A DNA stretch of 64,000 nt from Coenobita brevimanus (GCA_032717465.1 CM064715.1:40226159-40290158); one strand, 5' to 3'; shown: positions 45,061 to 56,122, counted from the stretch's first letter. The notes: generated by a model not told the origin, from the sequence alone. Translations and numbers: made by a program.

Positions 45061-45302
45061 TCGCGGCACACGAGTCTGAAGGTGTCATTATCGTACACTG
45101 GCAACTAATAGACAACAGTGCGTCCAATTTCGTATGATTATACACGAATCATGCTACTATACACGAGTATATTATACACGAACAATATTATACACGAACA
45201 TCATACACAAATCACACGCATATTATACACGAAATTGGACGCACTGTTGACAGGTAGGTTGCCAGAGCACAATAATGACACCTTCAGACTGGTGTGCCGC
45301 GA
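45061..45302. mobile_element. Foldback element with ATTATACACGA core repeats
   Basis: Outer arms TCGCGGCACACGAGTCTGAA / TTCAGACTGGTGTGCCGCGA and inner arms CAACAGTGCGTCCAATTTCG / CGAAATTGGACGCACTGTTG pair in order. The ~100-bp centre is a tandem of ATTATACACGA. Flanked by a long poly-A on the right. Confidence 0.85.
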
Positions 45303-45555
45303 TTATAGTTACGTAAAAAAAAAAAAAAAAAAAAAAAAAAGCCAGGAGCAACGAAAAACAGAAATCAACCTACAAAGCACGTAGATATTTATTCTTATAC
45401 TAAGGCTTACCACAAAAGGTATCCCAATTTTAATAAAATTTTTAAAGTTTACAATACTTTGGTATACATGTATCAATTACGTAACGTATGTATAATCAGA
45501 TTTAACCAAACCATGGGGTAACCACTACAGCCGTTAGGTTAAAGTTTGCCCCCAG

Positions 45556-45556
45556 T

Positions 45557-45597
<41 letters not shown>
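45556..45597. repeat. (AC)n microsatellite
   Basis: About 20 AC units. Nearby texts AACCATGG..TAACCACTA and AACCATGGACTAACCACCA (45,510-45,770) suggest a ~110-bp degenerate tandem repeat around it. Confidence 0.85.
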
Positions 45598-45598
<1 letters not shown>

Positions 45599-45954
45599 GT
45601 AAAAACTCGATGTTTACGTAACATCTGCACATTTTAAATGATACCAAACCATTGTCTAACCACTGAGATGTAGGTTTGCCCTAAGTCTACAAAACTGGTA
45701 AAAATTTATCGTTCTCGTAAAATCTGCATACCGTTAAGTCTCCCCAAACCATGGACTAACCACCATCCAACTGTTTTAAGGTTTGCTACTATGTGGGGAA
45801 TCATGCAAAAACGTTTCCACGGAAGTTTCTTACCAGAGGGGAAAACACTGAAGTGATTAACTTCAGCTCAGAATAAGTAAACCATGCAAAGGCTAAAACG
45901 TAAAAAAAAAAAGAAAAGAAAAAAAAAAGAACAACGTAAGGTAATCTTTTGAGC

Positions 45955-46190
45955 ATTATTATAGTGACAACCCAACCCTATTTATCCTGACCTAACCTAC
46001 TTCATGCTAAACTAACCAAACATCGTAACTTAACTATTCCTAAGGTACTATTTTTCCTTATTTATTAGTGGGTCCTCTTCAGACTCGATAACTCACCTCT
46101 GCACACCATTACGAATTCAATGAATCAATTCAAAGTAAGTATTTTTTTTTTTTTTTAGAGGTGGTCCTATGTCTTCTTAAAGGTAATGTA
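45955..46190. repeat. Dispersed duplicated segment (partner 32,020-32,285)
   Basis: See partner. Same orientation, 13.9 kb apart, and diverged. It ends in TTTAGAGGTGGTCCTATGTC. Confidence 0.6.
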
Positions 46191-47090
46191 ATTATTACAT
46201 GTATTTTGTCCTCCGAAGCTTAACATTCCCTAAAAGGTGGTCCTTCAGCCATTAACATTCTGTTCGCAATAAAGGGGACGTTCACAAGTCTACTTTTAAT
46301 AGGTAAACATAAGCTTCACTAATAAACAGTAGAAGCACCTTAGCAAGTCAGTTCTTCCTAACAGTTTTATTATATTTCTCTGGTTTATTTCGGGGATGGT
46401 AAATATTTTTTTTTAAATCTGTTTCCTCGTTTTTACCTGTTCCGATGTGACAACTCATGTTTGATTCGTCAGCGTAATGGCGGAAGGGACTGTCCTAACC
46501 AAAGCGTTTAACTAAACCTAACAATCTAGCTTAACTGTACACGCATTTATTTAACCTAACCTAACCTCCAGTTGGGAAAGCTGGGAAACTAAATCCAACT
46601 TTGAGTATGTTCAGTAAGTTTCTTCCATTACGCCGGACACAAACAACCGTAGGTATGGCTTAAAGAACGTAATGATAATAGAGGGGGGGAAATTTTTCGA
46701 CAGAAAAGGGTACTTTACCACCCTGAAAACTGTCAGAAAAATGCAGAAAACAAACTAGAATATAAACTGAATTGGAAGGGTCTTTCTGCTGCTTAAAGTA
46801 AAGCGTATATTTATCTTTTAATGGCTTTTCATTACAGCCAAATATATGCTAAGTACAAAAAACTATGATATTTTGTAATTTTGCATGGGTTTAACAAAGT
46901 TTTAGCGGAATTTCATGTAATTTGATACAGTCACTGTTGGTCATACTTTTAGGCACACAGCCCAGCCATCACCAAGGTTAAAAGGTGAACGAAGTTTCAG
47001 AGATATTTTAAGTTACCTGACAGTCACTACTGATCAAACTAAGGCAAGCAACTAAGGCAAGCAACCCAGCCGCCAACAAGATTAAACAGT
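46191..47090. other. No gene seen
   Basis: Contains a short telomere-like AACCTAACCTAACCT run at about 46,553-46,567 and is otherwise unremarkable intronic AT-rich DNA. Confidence 0.4.
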
Positions 47091-47091
47091 T

Positions 47092-47552
47092 CTCTCCATC
47101 CATCCATCCATCATCCAACCCTATGTTGTCCCATGAGAAGCGCAGGAGCTCGGGTCTAGGCAAGTTGGTCCTGACATTTAAGATGATAGTGACCAGCCCC
47201 ACTCATCCCCGAGTGGCATTATGTGAGCAATAAGCCCCAACCATCCCTTGGATATAAATCTGCTCAGGCTCAATCCGACTGAAGCGCCTTAATTACCCCC
47301 TAAACCACCAGGCGCCATAATTGGGCTATATGGTTACCACCCAGCTCAGTATATGGTTTCCTATTGTACAGAAAACCATTTGGCTTGTCACTCAGTGTAG
47401 AGTCACCCGTAGGTAGAAGGAAGAGGAAAGAATGGAGAAAATAAAGCCAGAAGAGGAAGGAAGGAAAGAAGGGAGAGAGGAAAAGGCAGGCATCCGAGAG
47501 CAGCGCTACATCGAGTGAGTGGCTGGTGGGCGCCTTCACCTACCACCAAAAA
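47092..47552 (-). repeat. SINE family 1, full-length copy (minus strand)
   Basis: From 47,552 downward the minus strand reads GGTGGTAGGTGAAGGCGCCC, CACTCACTCGATGTAGCGCT, GTGACTCTACACTGAGTGAC, GGTTTTCTGTACAATAGG, then the tRNA-like GGCGCCTGGTGGTTTAGGGG. It ends CTCATGGGACAACATAGGG and a TGGA tail (47,092-47,112). A CT-rich insertion lies at about 47,410-47,500. The order of parts equals the copy at 62,110-62,455. Confidence 0.75.
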
Positions 47553-47899
47553 CAGTGTTCTCCGTGAGATAAATGCATAACCATGGTCAGCCATCCTTGC
47601 AATCAGGGTTATGAAAAATAAGTGCTCAACACAACCCCACTTCATACAAAATAGTTTTCTATTTTATTATATTCTCAGTGGTTTTCACATTGTTCAAAGG
47701 GCAAATATTTCTATGATAAATGAAATTCAGGAGTACTTATGTAACATTTTACTGTGACAGCTCGAATCTATATCGCCAATCTAGAATTTATAGCATATTT
47801 TGGGGAACATAAAAGATAAACAGTATAGGAAACCAGTCGCAAAGAATTATCTTTAAAGTACCAAAACTCACCTAATATCTTTAACCTACGTGCACTTAC

Positions 47900-48164
47900 C
47901 TAATAAGATTATCAGATTCTCAAGGAAGTGGAAGAACGACATCATCATCATGAAGAAAAAGATAACCCTGCAGTAGCGCCAGAAGTATACTTGTAGAAAA
48001 GAAATCTCAGGGAGTAGGGCTACGGGGTCGGTCAAAGAGTAGGGACCAATGGAAATGCTGGCCTGGTCCTCGTAACTAGTACCGTTTGCTGCTCCTCCAG
48101 TTGCAGTCTTTTCCGGTGGGTAGAGGTTAGTCTTGCTCGGCGAGTAAAAAATTCCCTCCTCCAT
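47900..48164 (-). CDS. Gene B exon 1: N-terminus and membrane segment
   Basis: ATG at 48,164-48,162 in strong context (ACAATGG). The product starts MEEGIFYSPSKTNLYPPEK, has a Gly/Ala/Thr-Ser linker, then a hydrophobic region at about residues 55-88 (FLQVYFWRYCRVIFFFMM, SFFHFLENLIILL) and ends at a consensus donor TTAG|GTAAGT in phase 1. Start (MEE/MEG), soluble linker, membrane segment and intron phase all parallel gene A exon 1, although direct residue identity is low. The product is 174 residues with exon 2. The sequence shows no signal-peptide cleavage site. Confidence 0.6.
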
Positions 48165-48647
48165 TGTCACAGCCTTCGAAAAGATTTGTAGCAGCAGCAG
48201 ACGAGTTTTTCGCGGACTTTAACGTTCCGTTTAGCCAGGAATAAAATTACTACTCGGCTAACTATTTTGTATACTTCTAGTCGCAAGAAAGATCAAGATA
48301 AATCTTTAAAAACACAGTTGTGGTGACATAAGTCCCTCTTTTAAAAAATAGTATTGCAGGCCAGGATGACGCTTTTGGACCAACACTTTACCCGTGTTGA
48401 TAAAGGAAAAGACTGAGGGAGCCCCGTAAGTTGATGACAAAAGTTATAACGGTGTAGTTGCTATTCGAAGCGTCGAAAAGCTGCTCAACATTCACCAAAA
48501 TCCAGTGGTTCAAGCTGAGAAAAGAGACAACAGATGCCGCGGGTACTGTATATGTGAAGAAAGTTAAGAGGTATGAGGAAGGCCCGACTGAGAGTAAAAA
48601 TTGGAGAAAACACCAGTGCTGCCATCTCGTAAGCAGGACACCTCGAC

Positions 48648-48678
<31 letters not shown>

Positions 48679-49050
48679 GAAAAGAGCATGGGAAAATTAT
48701 AGAAAGTTGTCAGGGTCTGAGGGTAAAGGTAAACATTTTCGTGATACCCATTTCCGTATCCTACCTCTTACTGTTCGCAAATGCTTCATTAATCCATGGT
48801 GGTCTCTAATGACTGTGTTTCCTCGAGTGTTGGGACCTGCAAAATGGTGGTAGGTTGACAGATGAAGAATGCACACTCTAAGATCTCAGAAGATGTTTTA
48901 TCTTGTAATGAACCTTATTAATCCTTAGTTATATAAAGAGATTCGAGGTTTACCACTGTTAGTGGTTACGAAAAAAATTTCAAGAGCATAACATTGTATT
49001 TGGTAAAAATAACACATAAACTTCGTAACAGGATATAGCAGTCACACGCA
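48165..49050. other. Upstream flank of gene B, no gene supported
   Basis: A putative promoter region for gene B lies here, but no clear TATA box is seen. The 131-codon plus-strand ORF at 48,458-48,853 runs through an A26 tract that supplies a Lys block and has no other signature. Confidence 0.35.

Positions 49051-49052
<2 letters not shown>

Positions 49053-49144
<92 letters not shown>
49053..49144. repeat. (CA)n microsatellite
   Basis: About 45 CA units. Confidence 0.95.
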
Positions 49145-49145
<1 letters not shown>

Positions 49146-50270
49146 TCCTTCCGAAATACAACTGTGTTCATAATACAGTTTCCAAACCCAAACTGAATAT
49201 AACTGCATTTATTATACTCATTTGCTGCATGCACTAAAAAAAAAAAAAAATACTGGCAGGCAAGTAACTTGTGATATAAGTACCGCATCTCAAGGCTGTA
49301 TATATGTAGAAAATTGTTCAGACCATATGCAAAAATGGAAGAGTATGCGAAATCTTGAAATAAAAGTATTGTGCACTACAGTTTTAATACAAATTGAAAC
49401 ACCCATCAGAACAGATGTCAAAAGTTTTGCTACACTAACATGCTTTACGTGTAATATAGGACGCACACCAGGACATAAGACTAAAGAGAAACCAAGATCG
49501 GTGTTGTAATACATGCTGTGACAATGAACAGACCACATACAAAAAGCCTGCTACCAAGAAATACTCAAAACACATAACACATAAAAAGCTTTCTTGCAAT
49601 AGGCCTAACATGCTCTCACACATAACAACACTTGCTAAGAAATTTAATGCAGTATATGTTGCGTAAACAGCATAATATATCACCGACACCGAAAGCTTAC
49701 CTGTAGTATTATGATGGCGTATAGGAGGACAAATACAGATAGCAGATTTACGGTACACGAATTGTACTGTACGTGAACACAGATACTGGAAGTTTGTCAC
49801 ACACAAATTATAAATACTGAAAAGAATGTTACTGTTCAAGTAATTATATAAATCTTTGGACACATACCATGTCCTTATCTCAAAAAATGCTGTACCTGAT
49901 CCTTGAGGGTCTACTTTGTAGATTAAGAAAAATATAAACATAATACATTGTTTACTTGTCCACTTCGAAATTACAGCTTCATTCATATTACGCACCTTCC
50001 ATCTTCTTTGAGGAACAAATGAAGCTTCAGTCCTGACTGGTCGCAGCTTTTTTTTTTTTTTTTTTTTTTTCCACATACATAGCAAGCATGGTTGTAGTAT
50101 AAGGACAGCATGGTGGCTATGGCGACTGGTTTGCTTACATTTTTGACCACCTCGCACCCTCCCGCCTCACAGCAACAAACAAGAGCCGATGCCTCTGCCA
50201 TTAAGTGCGGAGGCCAAGGCTGAAAAATGTCCTCACTCTGCCCCGTAGCGTATGGACTTCCTCTTTAGCT
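49145..50270. other. AT-rich DNA with a 240-codon minus-strand ORF, not accepted as a gene
   Basis: The ORF at 50,157-49,435 passes through a T25 tract (a Lys run), is Cys/Tyr/Phe-rich and has no recognised domain, start context or splice borders. See rejected items. Confidence 0.3.
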
Positions 50271-50275
50271 TCCTT

Positions 50276-50276
<1 letters not shown>

Positions 50277-50350
<74 letters not shown>
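50277..50350. repeat. (GT)n microsatellite
   Basis: About 37 GT units. Confidence 0.95.
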
Positions 50351-50351
<1 letters not shown>

Positions 50352-51002
50352 GCCAAAATATCTCGAAAAGTTGTGGACGAATTTTCGTCAAACCTTTAGG
50401 AATTAGCAACTATGTGGATGTGCGGAAGCCTACAACTTTTAGTGGGAATTTGATCAAAGACGACCGAATGCCAGCAGCCATATATTTGCTAGTACAGACT
50501 GGCTTTTCGTGAAATGCGGTCATTGAATTCTGTATAAATTTGCGATTTTTTCCCTTTTTTATTGTGTTTGTAGGTAGCGTCTGCCTTAGCCAGCAACATA
50601 TATTAGCGGGCGATTAGCTTATATCTCATTTAATCACGATGTCTTGCAACGCATGCAGTAACAATTTGCAGATACCATATGAGGTTTATTTACTGGCAGA
50701 TCATGACCGTGAAAAGAATAAAACTCCCAGAATTTGAATATTTTCATTACCCTTTAATATTAGGCATATGTAATGTAACAAAAAAAAATCCCGGAATGGG
50801 AATATCGAGGCTTATAATCGTATTAGTGTGGTCGTCAGGGAATACCAGGGAACAGACAAATTTTGCATATTGAAGCGAAAGCAATTATTTTGTAAAGGTA
50901 TGAACTGCCCATGTAGAATTAGTGTGTAGTGTAAGAGCCGAACAACAGATGGCGATACTGGAGGTGGAGTATTGTTATACATCTGGTAGCTTGGCACGGC
51001 AC

Positions 51003-51005
<3 letters not shown>
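50351..51005. other. No gene seen
   Basis: Unremarkable AT-rich DNA between two GT arrays. At 50,351-50,470 the text resembles the edge of a microsatellite-associated repeat (GCCAAAATATCTCGAAAAGT). Confidence 0.35.

Positions 51006-51006
<1 letters not shown>

Positions 51007-51058
<52 letters not shown>
51007..51058. repeat. (GT)n microsatellite
   Basis: About 26 GT units, then the edge of GC-rich repeat copy 2. Confidence 0.95.
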
Positions 51059-51060
<2 letters not shown>

Positions 51061-51269
51061 CCAATGGGAGCTGTCATATTTTCCTTGTGGAGCCTTTGCT
51101 TGTAACTTGAAATATCCACCCGGCGGAGCGAGCCCAACACCACCACCCCAGGAGGAGACCCCACTAGGAGGCGATGGGGAGGTACATCCGCATTCCGCGC
51201 GGGAGGGACATATATCCTCCGTGACCCGACGCCCTTCTTCCGCGCAGCTGGACCACCAGGCAGTACTCA

Positions 51270-53470
51270 GATCGAGCGCGTTGTTCTCCGACGGAGCAAG
51301 CACTCGCCAGAATTGGGGTGGGACTTGCCCTAGGAAAGTCCCAAGTAGGCCCTTGGATGCAGAGTCCAACGGACCTGCCTCTAAGAGAGGATGAGCCGCA
51401 GTTAGTGCTAATACGCCTACTACACCCCAGGGGATCAGCGGCACAGTAGCATCCACCGGATCTACAGTAGGAGGAGCGTCCACCGGATCTCCTCCTTCTG
51501 CCACCCACCTCTGGGAGCCGGCATGTCAGACCGTCTCACTGACGACCTTTGCTTGTGCTCCTCAGGAGGGGGGAAGGCCCCATGGTGGTATCCACCGGGT
51601 CTGCCACACGGAGAAAGACCCCTAGCTGCAATATCCCCCGACGGCAGGAGGGCAGCAGAGTCCACCGGACCTGCAGCACAAGCCAGAAGGCCCTATGGGG
51701 CTTCTCCTCCGGCCGTACTGAGGACGAGTGGTCCTCTGGCGGTGTCCCCCGGATCTGCCAGCCCAAGGAAGTATCCACCAGATCACCCTCGACCACCACC
51801 CCAGGAGGGAGCCTAGGCAGTGTCCTCCAGACCTGCCTGGCTGAGGGAGTGTCCTCTGCACCTCCTTCCTACTCCCCGGCATGGAGTTTCAGCAGGGACC
51901 GTCAGGCCTGCCAGGCTGGGGAACAGGCCACCGGTCATTCCCCCTCCACAACCCTGGAGGCTCCCTGTGAGGGCGACACTTCTTGCTCAGCCTGCCCATC
52001 CTGTAGCCGAGTGAGGTGCTTCTGCCTCCCCTCCTTCACGGAGAATGGAGCCTGCTCCCCAACAGGAACCCTGCCAGAGAGTACCTGAGGCGAGACCACC
52101 CCGAGGCCAGGTGTCCTGTCGCTACAGCACAGCTCCCAATGCCCCCAGCAGCTACCGGACTCCTCCAGTACAGGCGGCTGCAGCCAACCCCAGACGGCCT
52201 TCTCCTCCAGGCAAGACTGCAGCCCCAGGGAGGCAACAAGTGCCCCATGGCCGACCCTAGTCCTGGACCAGCCCAGGTCTGCCCCCAGGACTTCCACCAC
52301 TACAAAGGGCAGGTGTCGTGCTGAGTGCCTCTTAGCCCTGTTCGGCCCTAGCCCAGAGGGCCACCATACTCCCAGGGCCCCCACCAGGAAAGGGCTGCTC
52401 ATCACTCTGCCCTTCAGCTTTACCCAGACCCCAGACCACTCTGCCAGAGACTTGCACCAGGAGCACATCCCAGACGGCCCTCCTCCCACACCTGGCTGCC
52501 ACTTACGGCTGCCTGTGTAGTGGCCACAGCCGCACCCCTCGCGCCCACCGACGACCAGCTATACTGTGAGTTGTTGTGCTACAGACTTTGTGTTTACATC
52601 TTTTCCCCATACCTAAAGTACCACTCCCCTGTGTGTGCCCTCTACTTGTACCGCCCCCCCCCCCCGTGCTAGTGTAGGCCCATGTGAGAAGTTCCCCTGT
52701 TGCCCCCAAGTGCCATCCCCTTCTCTTACTTCCCTGTGCAACGCCCTGACCCCCCCCTTGCTTGTGCTCTAGACCCTACCAGTGGTAATACACCGTGATT
52801 CAGCCCCGTCCCCGTAACATATTGAAGTAGTATACCTCAGTGTAGCGAAACCATTCTTGGACTGTCAAGCGTGTTGTTCCCTCCCCTGTGCAGTACATGC
52901 CTGACCCTGACTCTGCATCCCAATCTCGTGTCTAAGTATTGTGTTTGTACCACATAGGCGTAGTATATTGTGATATATCGTGCCTGTTGTTATATCGCGT
53001 CCATGTTACGCGCGTCGTGTATAGTGAAATATCGTATCTCACGAGGTATTGCGTTCATGTCACGCGTGTATATTTATTCTGTGATATGCCGTGTCATAAG
53101 CTAAATTGTGTTTATACCCCTATGTGTATCATATTGTGATATATCTAGTGTCGTGTGTCATAGTGTACTCAGGCTTCCCTGTGTCTCTTGTATCGTGATA
53201 TATTTAGTGTAAGTGTGCTTTATATTGTACTGTGTAATCTAGTGTACTTGTATGTTATATAAGATTGCCCATGTACTTGGGTGTGAAATGTTGTACTCTG
53301 TTTGTTTGGTAATATACGTGTAAATCTGGTTAGCCTGTGTTTGAGCCCTATCCCCTTGTCTGTATACTCTGGCCCGGTCAAGAATAAAGAACCCAACGCC
53401 CACGCCGTATCTGTACCCAAGAAGTTGGGTGCAGAATACCCTGTATAACATAACTGTCACGATAACACTA
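51270..53470 (-). repeat. GC-rich complex repeat, copy 2 (inverted relative to copy 1)
   Basis: The reverse complement reads, in order: GGGATAGGGCTCAAACACAG (53,340 region), short TATATCACGATAC-type units (52,930-53,230), GCTAGGGCCGAACAGGGCTA (about 52,345), an array of CAGGTCCGGTGGACTCT variants (51,450-51,850), and GCAAGTCCCACCCCAATTCT near 51,320. On the plus strand AATAAA at about 53,383 and a C-rich promoter-like tract could equally mark a plus-strand transcript, so orientation is only relative to copy 1. Confidence 0.75.
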
Positions 53471-53564
53471 ATTAATACCGGTACAGTGACCACTGTACGA
53501 TCTTCGAATAACTGTTCTATTATCACCAAAGCACTGTGGTTCATACTGGAAAATAAGCAACTGG

Positions 53565-53565
<1 letters not shown>

Positions 53566-53610
<45 letters not shown>
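53566..53610. repeat. (GA)n microsatellite
   Basis: About 20 GA units. A GA array also abuts copy 1 of the GC-rich repeat. Confidence 0.95.
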
Positions 53611-53614
<4 letters not shown>

Positions 53615-53621
53615 ACCTAAT

Positions 53622-53968
53622 TGTAACTCTACAGGAATGAGTTGAACTCGTACTGGCCCTTGTTTTGAACCGTTTTTATCGTACATGTCCTTAAATCTGT
53701 GAATTGGTTTGGCACACACAATTTCATTCGGTAGGCATTTCACTGATCAACTGCTCTATTTGGTAAAGTGAATTTCCTTACGTCTTTATCACCTCTCTTT
53801 TTGTACAGTTTTCTGCAGTGTACTCTTAATGTTGCTTCCCCATAGGTTATTTTCTCTTTTCCTGTGATGCATTTTGCTATGATGATTGTTTTTAGACCAA
53901 TTTCTCGTTCTAAAGACACCAGCGACTGAGCAGGGTCCTCTTTCAAGACCGGAAGTAGAACACCTACA
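53622..53968 (-). pseudogene. Unidentified exon-like segment with one frameshift
   Basis: The minus strand has an acceptor TTCCTTTGTAG near 53,969, then an open, codon-like text VLLPVLKEDPAQSLVSLER, IGLKTIIIAKC, EATLRVHCRKLYKKRG, RKFTLPNRAVDQ and a TGA. One frame over, the text continues without a gap as VKCLPNEIVCAKPIHRFKD, KNGSKQGPVRVQLIPVELQ, and ends at a consensus donor TTAG|GTAAGA (about 53,621). Both borders are phase 1. The composition is mixed and not repeat-like. I do not recognise the domain. A single indel would join the frames, so either it is a pseudogenised exon or there is a sequencing error. Confidence 0.4.
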
Positions 53969-53969
53969 A

Positions 53970-54415
53970 AGGAACAGGGCATAAAAACTCGGCAGGATAC
54001 CTTAACACATCTATTGTCTTAGTTCAATTCCCTTTCAATATACATACAAAGATGGGATAAAGTGACAGGTTAATTAATACCAGCATAATATAATTATCAC
54101 ATGGGCACGGTGTTTAAGCCTGAGTCAATACACGAGAGAATATCACACAGCCATGGGGACACTGTTTATACACTCGGTCTCTTTGGACTGTATGTAATAG
54201 GTTGGTCTCTCTGGTCACAGTCTAGGATATTCTCTGGTTCTGAGATGCTTAGACATAGACACAGTACACCGGATACACTGGAACAGAGACTTTAGAGGTA
54301 GAGTTTTTGTCTCTCTGCTTTATATAACTCGCAGTCACTTTCACTACTAGGTCTGTAGCACGACACTGGGATCTGGGAGTGTCGTCACTGGATTGCTAAG
54401 GCCTGGTTTTAACTG
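53970..54415. other. No gene seen; left flank of GC-rich copy 3
   Basis: Contains TATATAACTCGCAGTCACTT near 54,320, a TATA-like text upstream of the GC-rich zone. Confidence 0.35.
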
Positions 54416-54419
54416 AGGT

Positions 54420-55570
54420 GGCGCCCAGGAGTGGGAGGGAGCCCTTCTGGGGAGCCCTCCTGTAGGAGGCACGGGACAGCTCCCGGGGGCATCGCTGCCC
54501 GGGTGCGGGTCTGGTCTGGGGTGCAGGAAGGCCCTCTTCTATTCAGGCCTCGACCTGGTAAGGGGCCCTCAGGACTGGGGCCGAACAGCGTCAGGAGTCG
54601 GGCCTGCTGCTTCTTACTCCTGGCGGAGGGCTGACGGTGAGTGAGGTCAGAGCGGTCTGCGAGCTGGCCCTGGGAGGCCTGGGACTGCAGTCACCTTTAG
54701 GTTGGGGTGCCATCAGTGGTTGGCTGCGGCACCTTGCCCTCGGGGTGTCCGTCGGGATCCGGCGTCGTCCAAGGGCAGGATGTAGGGTGCGAACCCTGCC
54801 TTTAGAGACAGGACCTCGCCACCACCCCTGGACCGGCAGCACCTCCAGGGAACCACACCTGGAGGAAGAGAGAGAAGGGCATCCCACGCAGCTGAGGGTA
54901 TAGAATGGGCCACGCAAGGGACCCTCCCCTCCTGGAGAACCCTCGGGACTGTGGATGAAGGGCATACAGTAGCCGTCCCGTGTACAGTGGCCGTCATCGC
55001 AGGTCCACAGCCCCTTATAGTAGCAGCACAAGGATGTACAGTGGCCGTTCCTTCCCCGGCACATACAGTGGCCGTCGCCGTGGGGCTTCTCCTGAAGGAG
55101 GAAGAGGCAGATGAGGGACGTACAGTGGCCATTTCCTCCCCGGCGCGTACAGTGGCCAGCGCCGCGGGTCTGCCTGCCCAACGGGAAGTAGCTGAGGGAC
55201 GTACAGTGGCCGTTACTACGGGGCTACTCACGTAGGAGGAGGAGGTGGATGAGGGACGTACAGTGGCCGTTCCCTCCCCGACACGTACAGTGGCCGTCAT
55301 CGAGGCTCCACTCCTCCTGCCTTTGCCTCTCGGTGTGCGCTCAATAGCTGCCACACTGAGGTGGGTTCCAGATGTGGCTGCAGCAGAAGGACGTACAGTG
55401 GCCGTTCCTTCCCCGACGCATACAGTGGCCCTCATTGCGGGGCTGCAGGGGGAAACAGCTGAGGGATGTACAGTGGCCATTCCCTCCCCAGTATGTACAG
55501 TGGCCGTTACCGGGGCGCTGCCTGGGATATGTTTCTGGAGCAGTCCCACCCCGATCCTGGCAAGGGCTGG
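54420..55570 (+). repeat. GC-rich complex repeat, copy 3 (GTACAGTGGCCGT array)
   Basis: Begins GGTGGCGCCCAGGAGTGGGA and includes GGACTGGGGCCGAACAGCGT, aligning with copies 1 and 2. From 54,960 to 55,515 it carries about 14 copies of GACGTACAGTGGCCGTTCC in alternating spacing. It ends CAGTCCCACCCCGATCCTGG, the same end as the other copies. The 293-codon minus ORF and several plus ORFs simply translate the array. Confidence 0.75.
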
Positions 55571-55865
55571 TCCGGCCGGGAAGTAGTGCCGCATTCCTGC
55601 AACGTCATGGTTGGGCAGGTTGCGGGGAAGAGGGACACAAGGTCGGGGTGCCCCACCACCCGTCTTGCTCTGGGCCGGTGTTGCATTTACCTGGCCCGCC
55701 GTTGTTTCCTCCTGGGGTGGGGATAGGGCTGTGGCTCCGTAGCGGGGTGGGGGGTACGGTGGCGGGGGCGTGCATATTACATATATATAACATAATCATG
55801 TCTCCTTTTTTCCTTCACTCCTGTAATGTTGGTAGGTTTAATATTTCGAGTCTTCATGTGTGTGT
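55571..55865. other. GC-rich flank, no gene seen
   Basis: Single-copy-looking GC-rich text up to about 55,770, then a short (AT) and (GT) stretch. Confidence 0.35.
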
Positions 55866-55867
55866 GT

Positions 55868-56122
55868 AATTCACCGGGTCGGTCAGGATCACTTGATGGT
55901 CGTGATCGTCAGCTTTTACCCTCCCGGAAGGGAGCTGAGAGCTCATATAGTCCGATCTAAGGGCAAGGTTGTGACCTTCACACACGCACACACCCGTCCC
56001 CTTGCTGAAGGGGGACAGTAACCACCCACTTCGTCAGTGAAACTTTTCGCAACCTGAGCGAGGCGCGAACTCCCGTCCACCAGTTGGCAAGCGAGAACGT
56101 TACCACTGCACCAGCGAGCGGT
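55868..56122 (-). repeat. tRNA-derived SINE (minus strand)
   Basis: From 56,122 downward: CGCTCGCTGGTGCAGTGGTA (box A), AACTGGTGGACGGGAGTTCG (box B region), then a body containing CCTTCCGGGAGGGTAAAAGC. The head resembles a tRNA D-arm/T-arm, but the acceptor stem is not preserved, so it is a SINE and not a tRNA gene. It abuts a GT array. Confidence 0.65.

Larger units (their letters stand above)
43616..47899 (-). other. Gene B intron (inferred, ~4.28 kb)
   Basis: Donor TTAG|GTAAGT at 47,900/47,899 and acceptor CTGCAG at 43,616. It holds two long palindromes, an AC microsatellite, the 45,955 duplicated segment and a full SINE, all described separately. Poly-T/poly-A runs lie at 44,024-44,041, 44,961 and 45,317-45,340. 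Confidence 0.5.

Noticed and set aside
48458..48853. 131-codon ORF with Lys run
   Set aside because: Held open by an A26 tract; no motif, no splice evidence.
49435..50157. 240-codon minus-strand ORF
   Set aside because: Crosses a T25 tract, no conserved domain, Cys/Tyr/Phe-rich composition of AT-rich non-coding DNA. RNA-seq could revive it.
54713..55594. 293-codon minus-strand ORF with ATV/GEG repeats
   Set aside because: Translation of the GTACAGTGGCCGT array of GC-rich repeat copy 3; the unit spacing keeps it open.
55868..56122. tRNA gene
   Set aside because: Box A and box B are present but the acceptor stem is absent and a long body follows; it is a SINE. The same applies to 33,100-33,280, 34,409-34,633 and the SINE family 1 copies.
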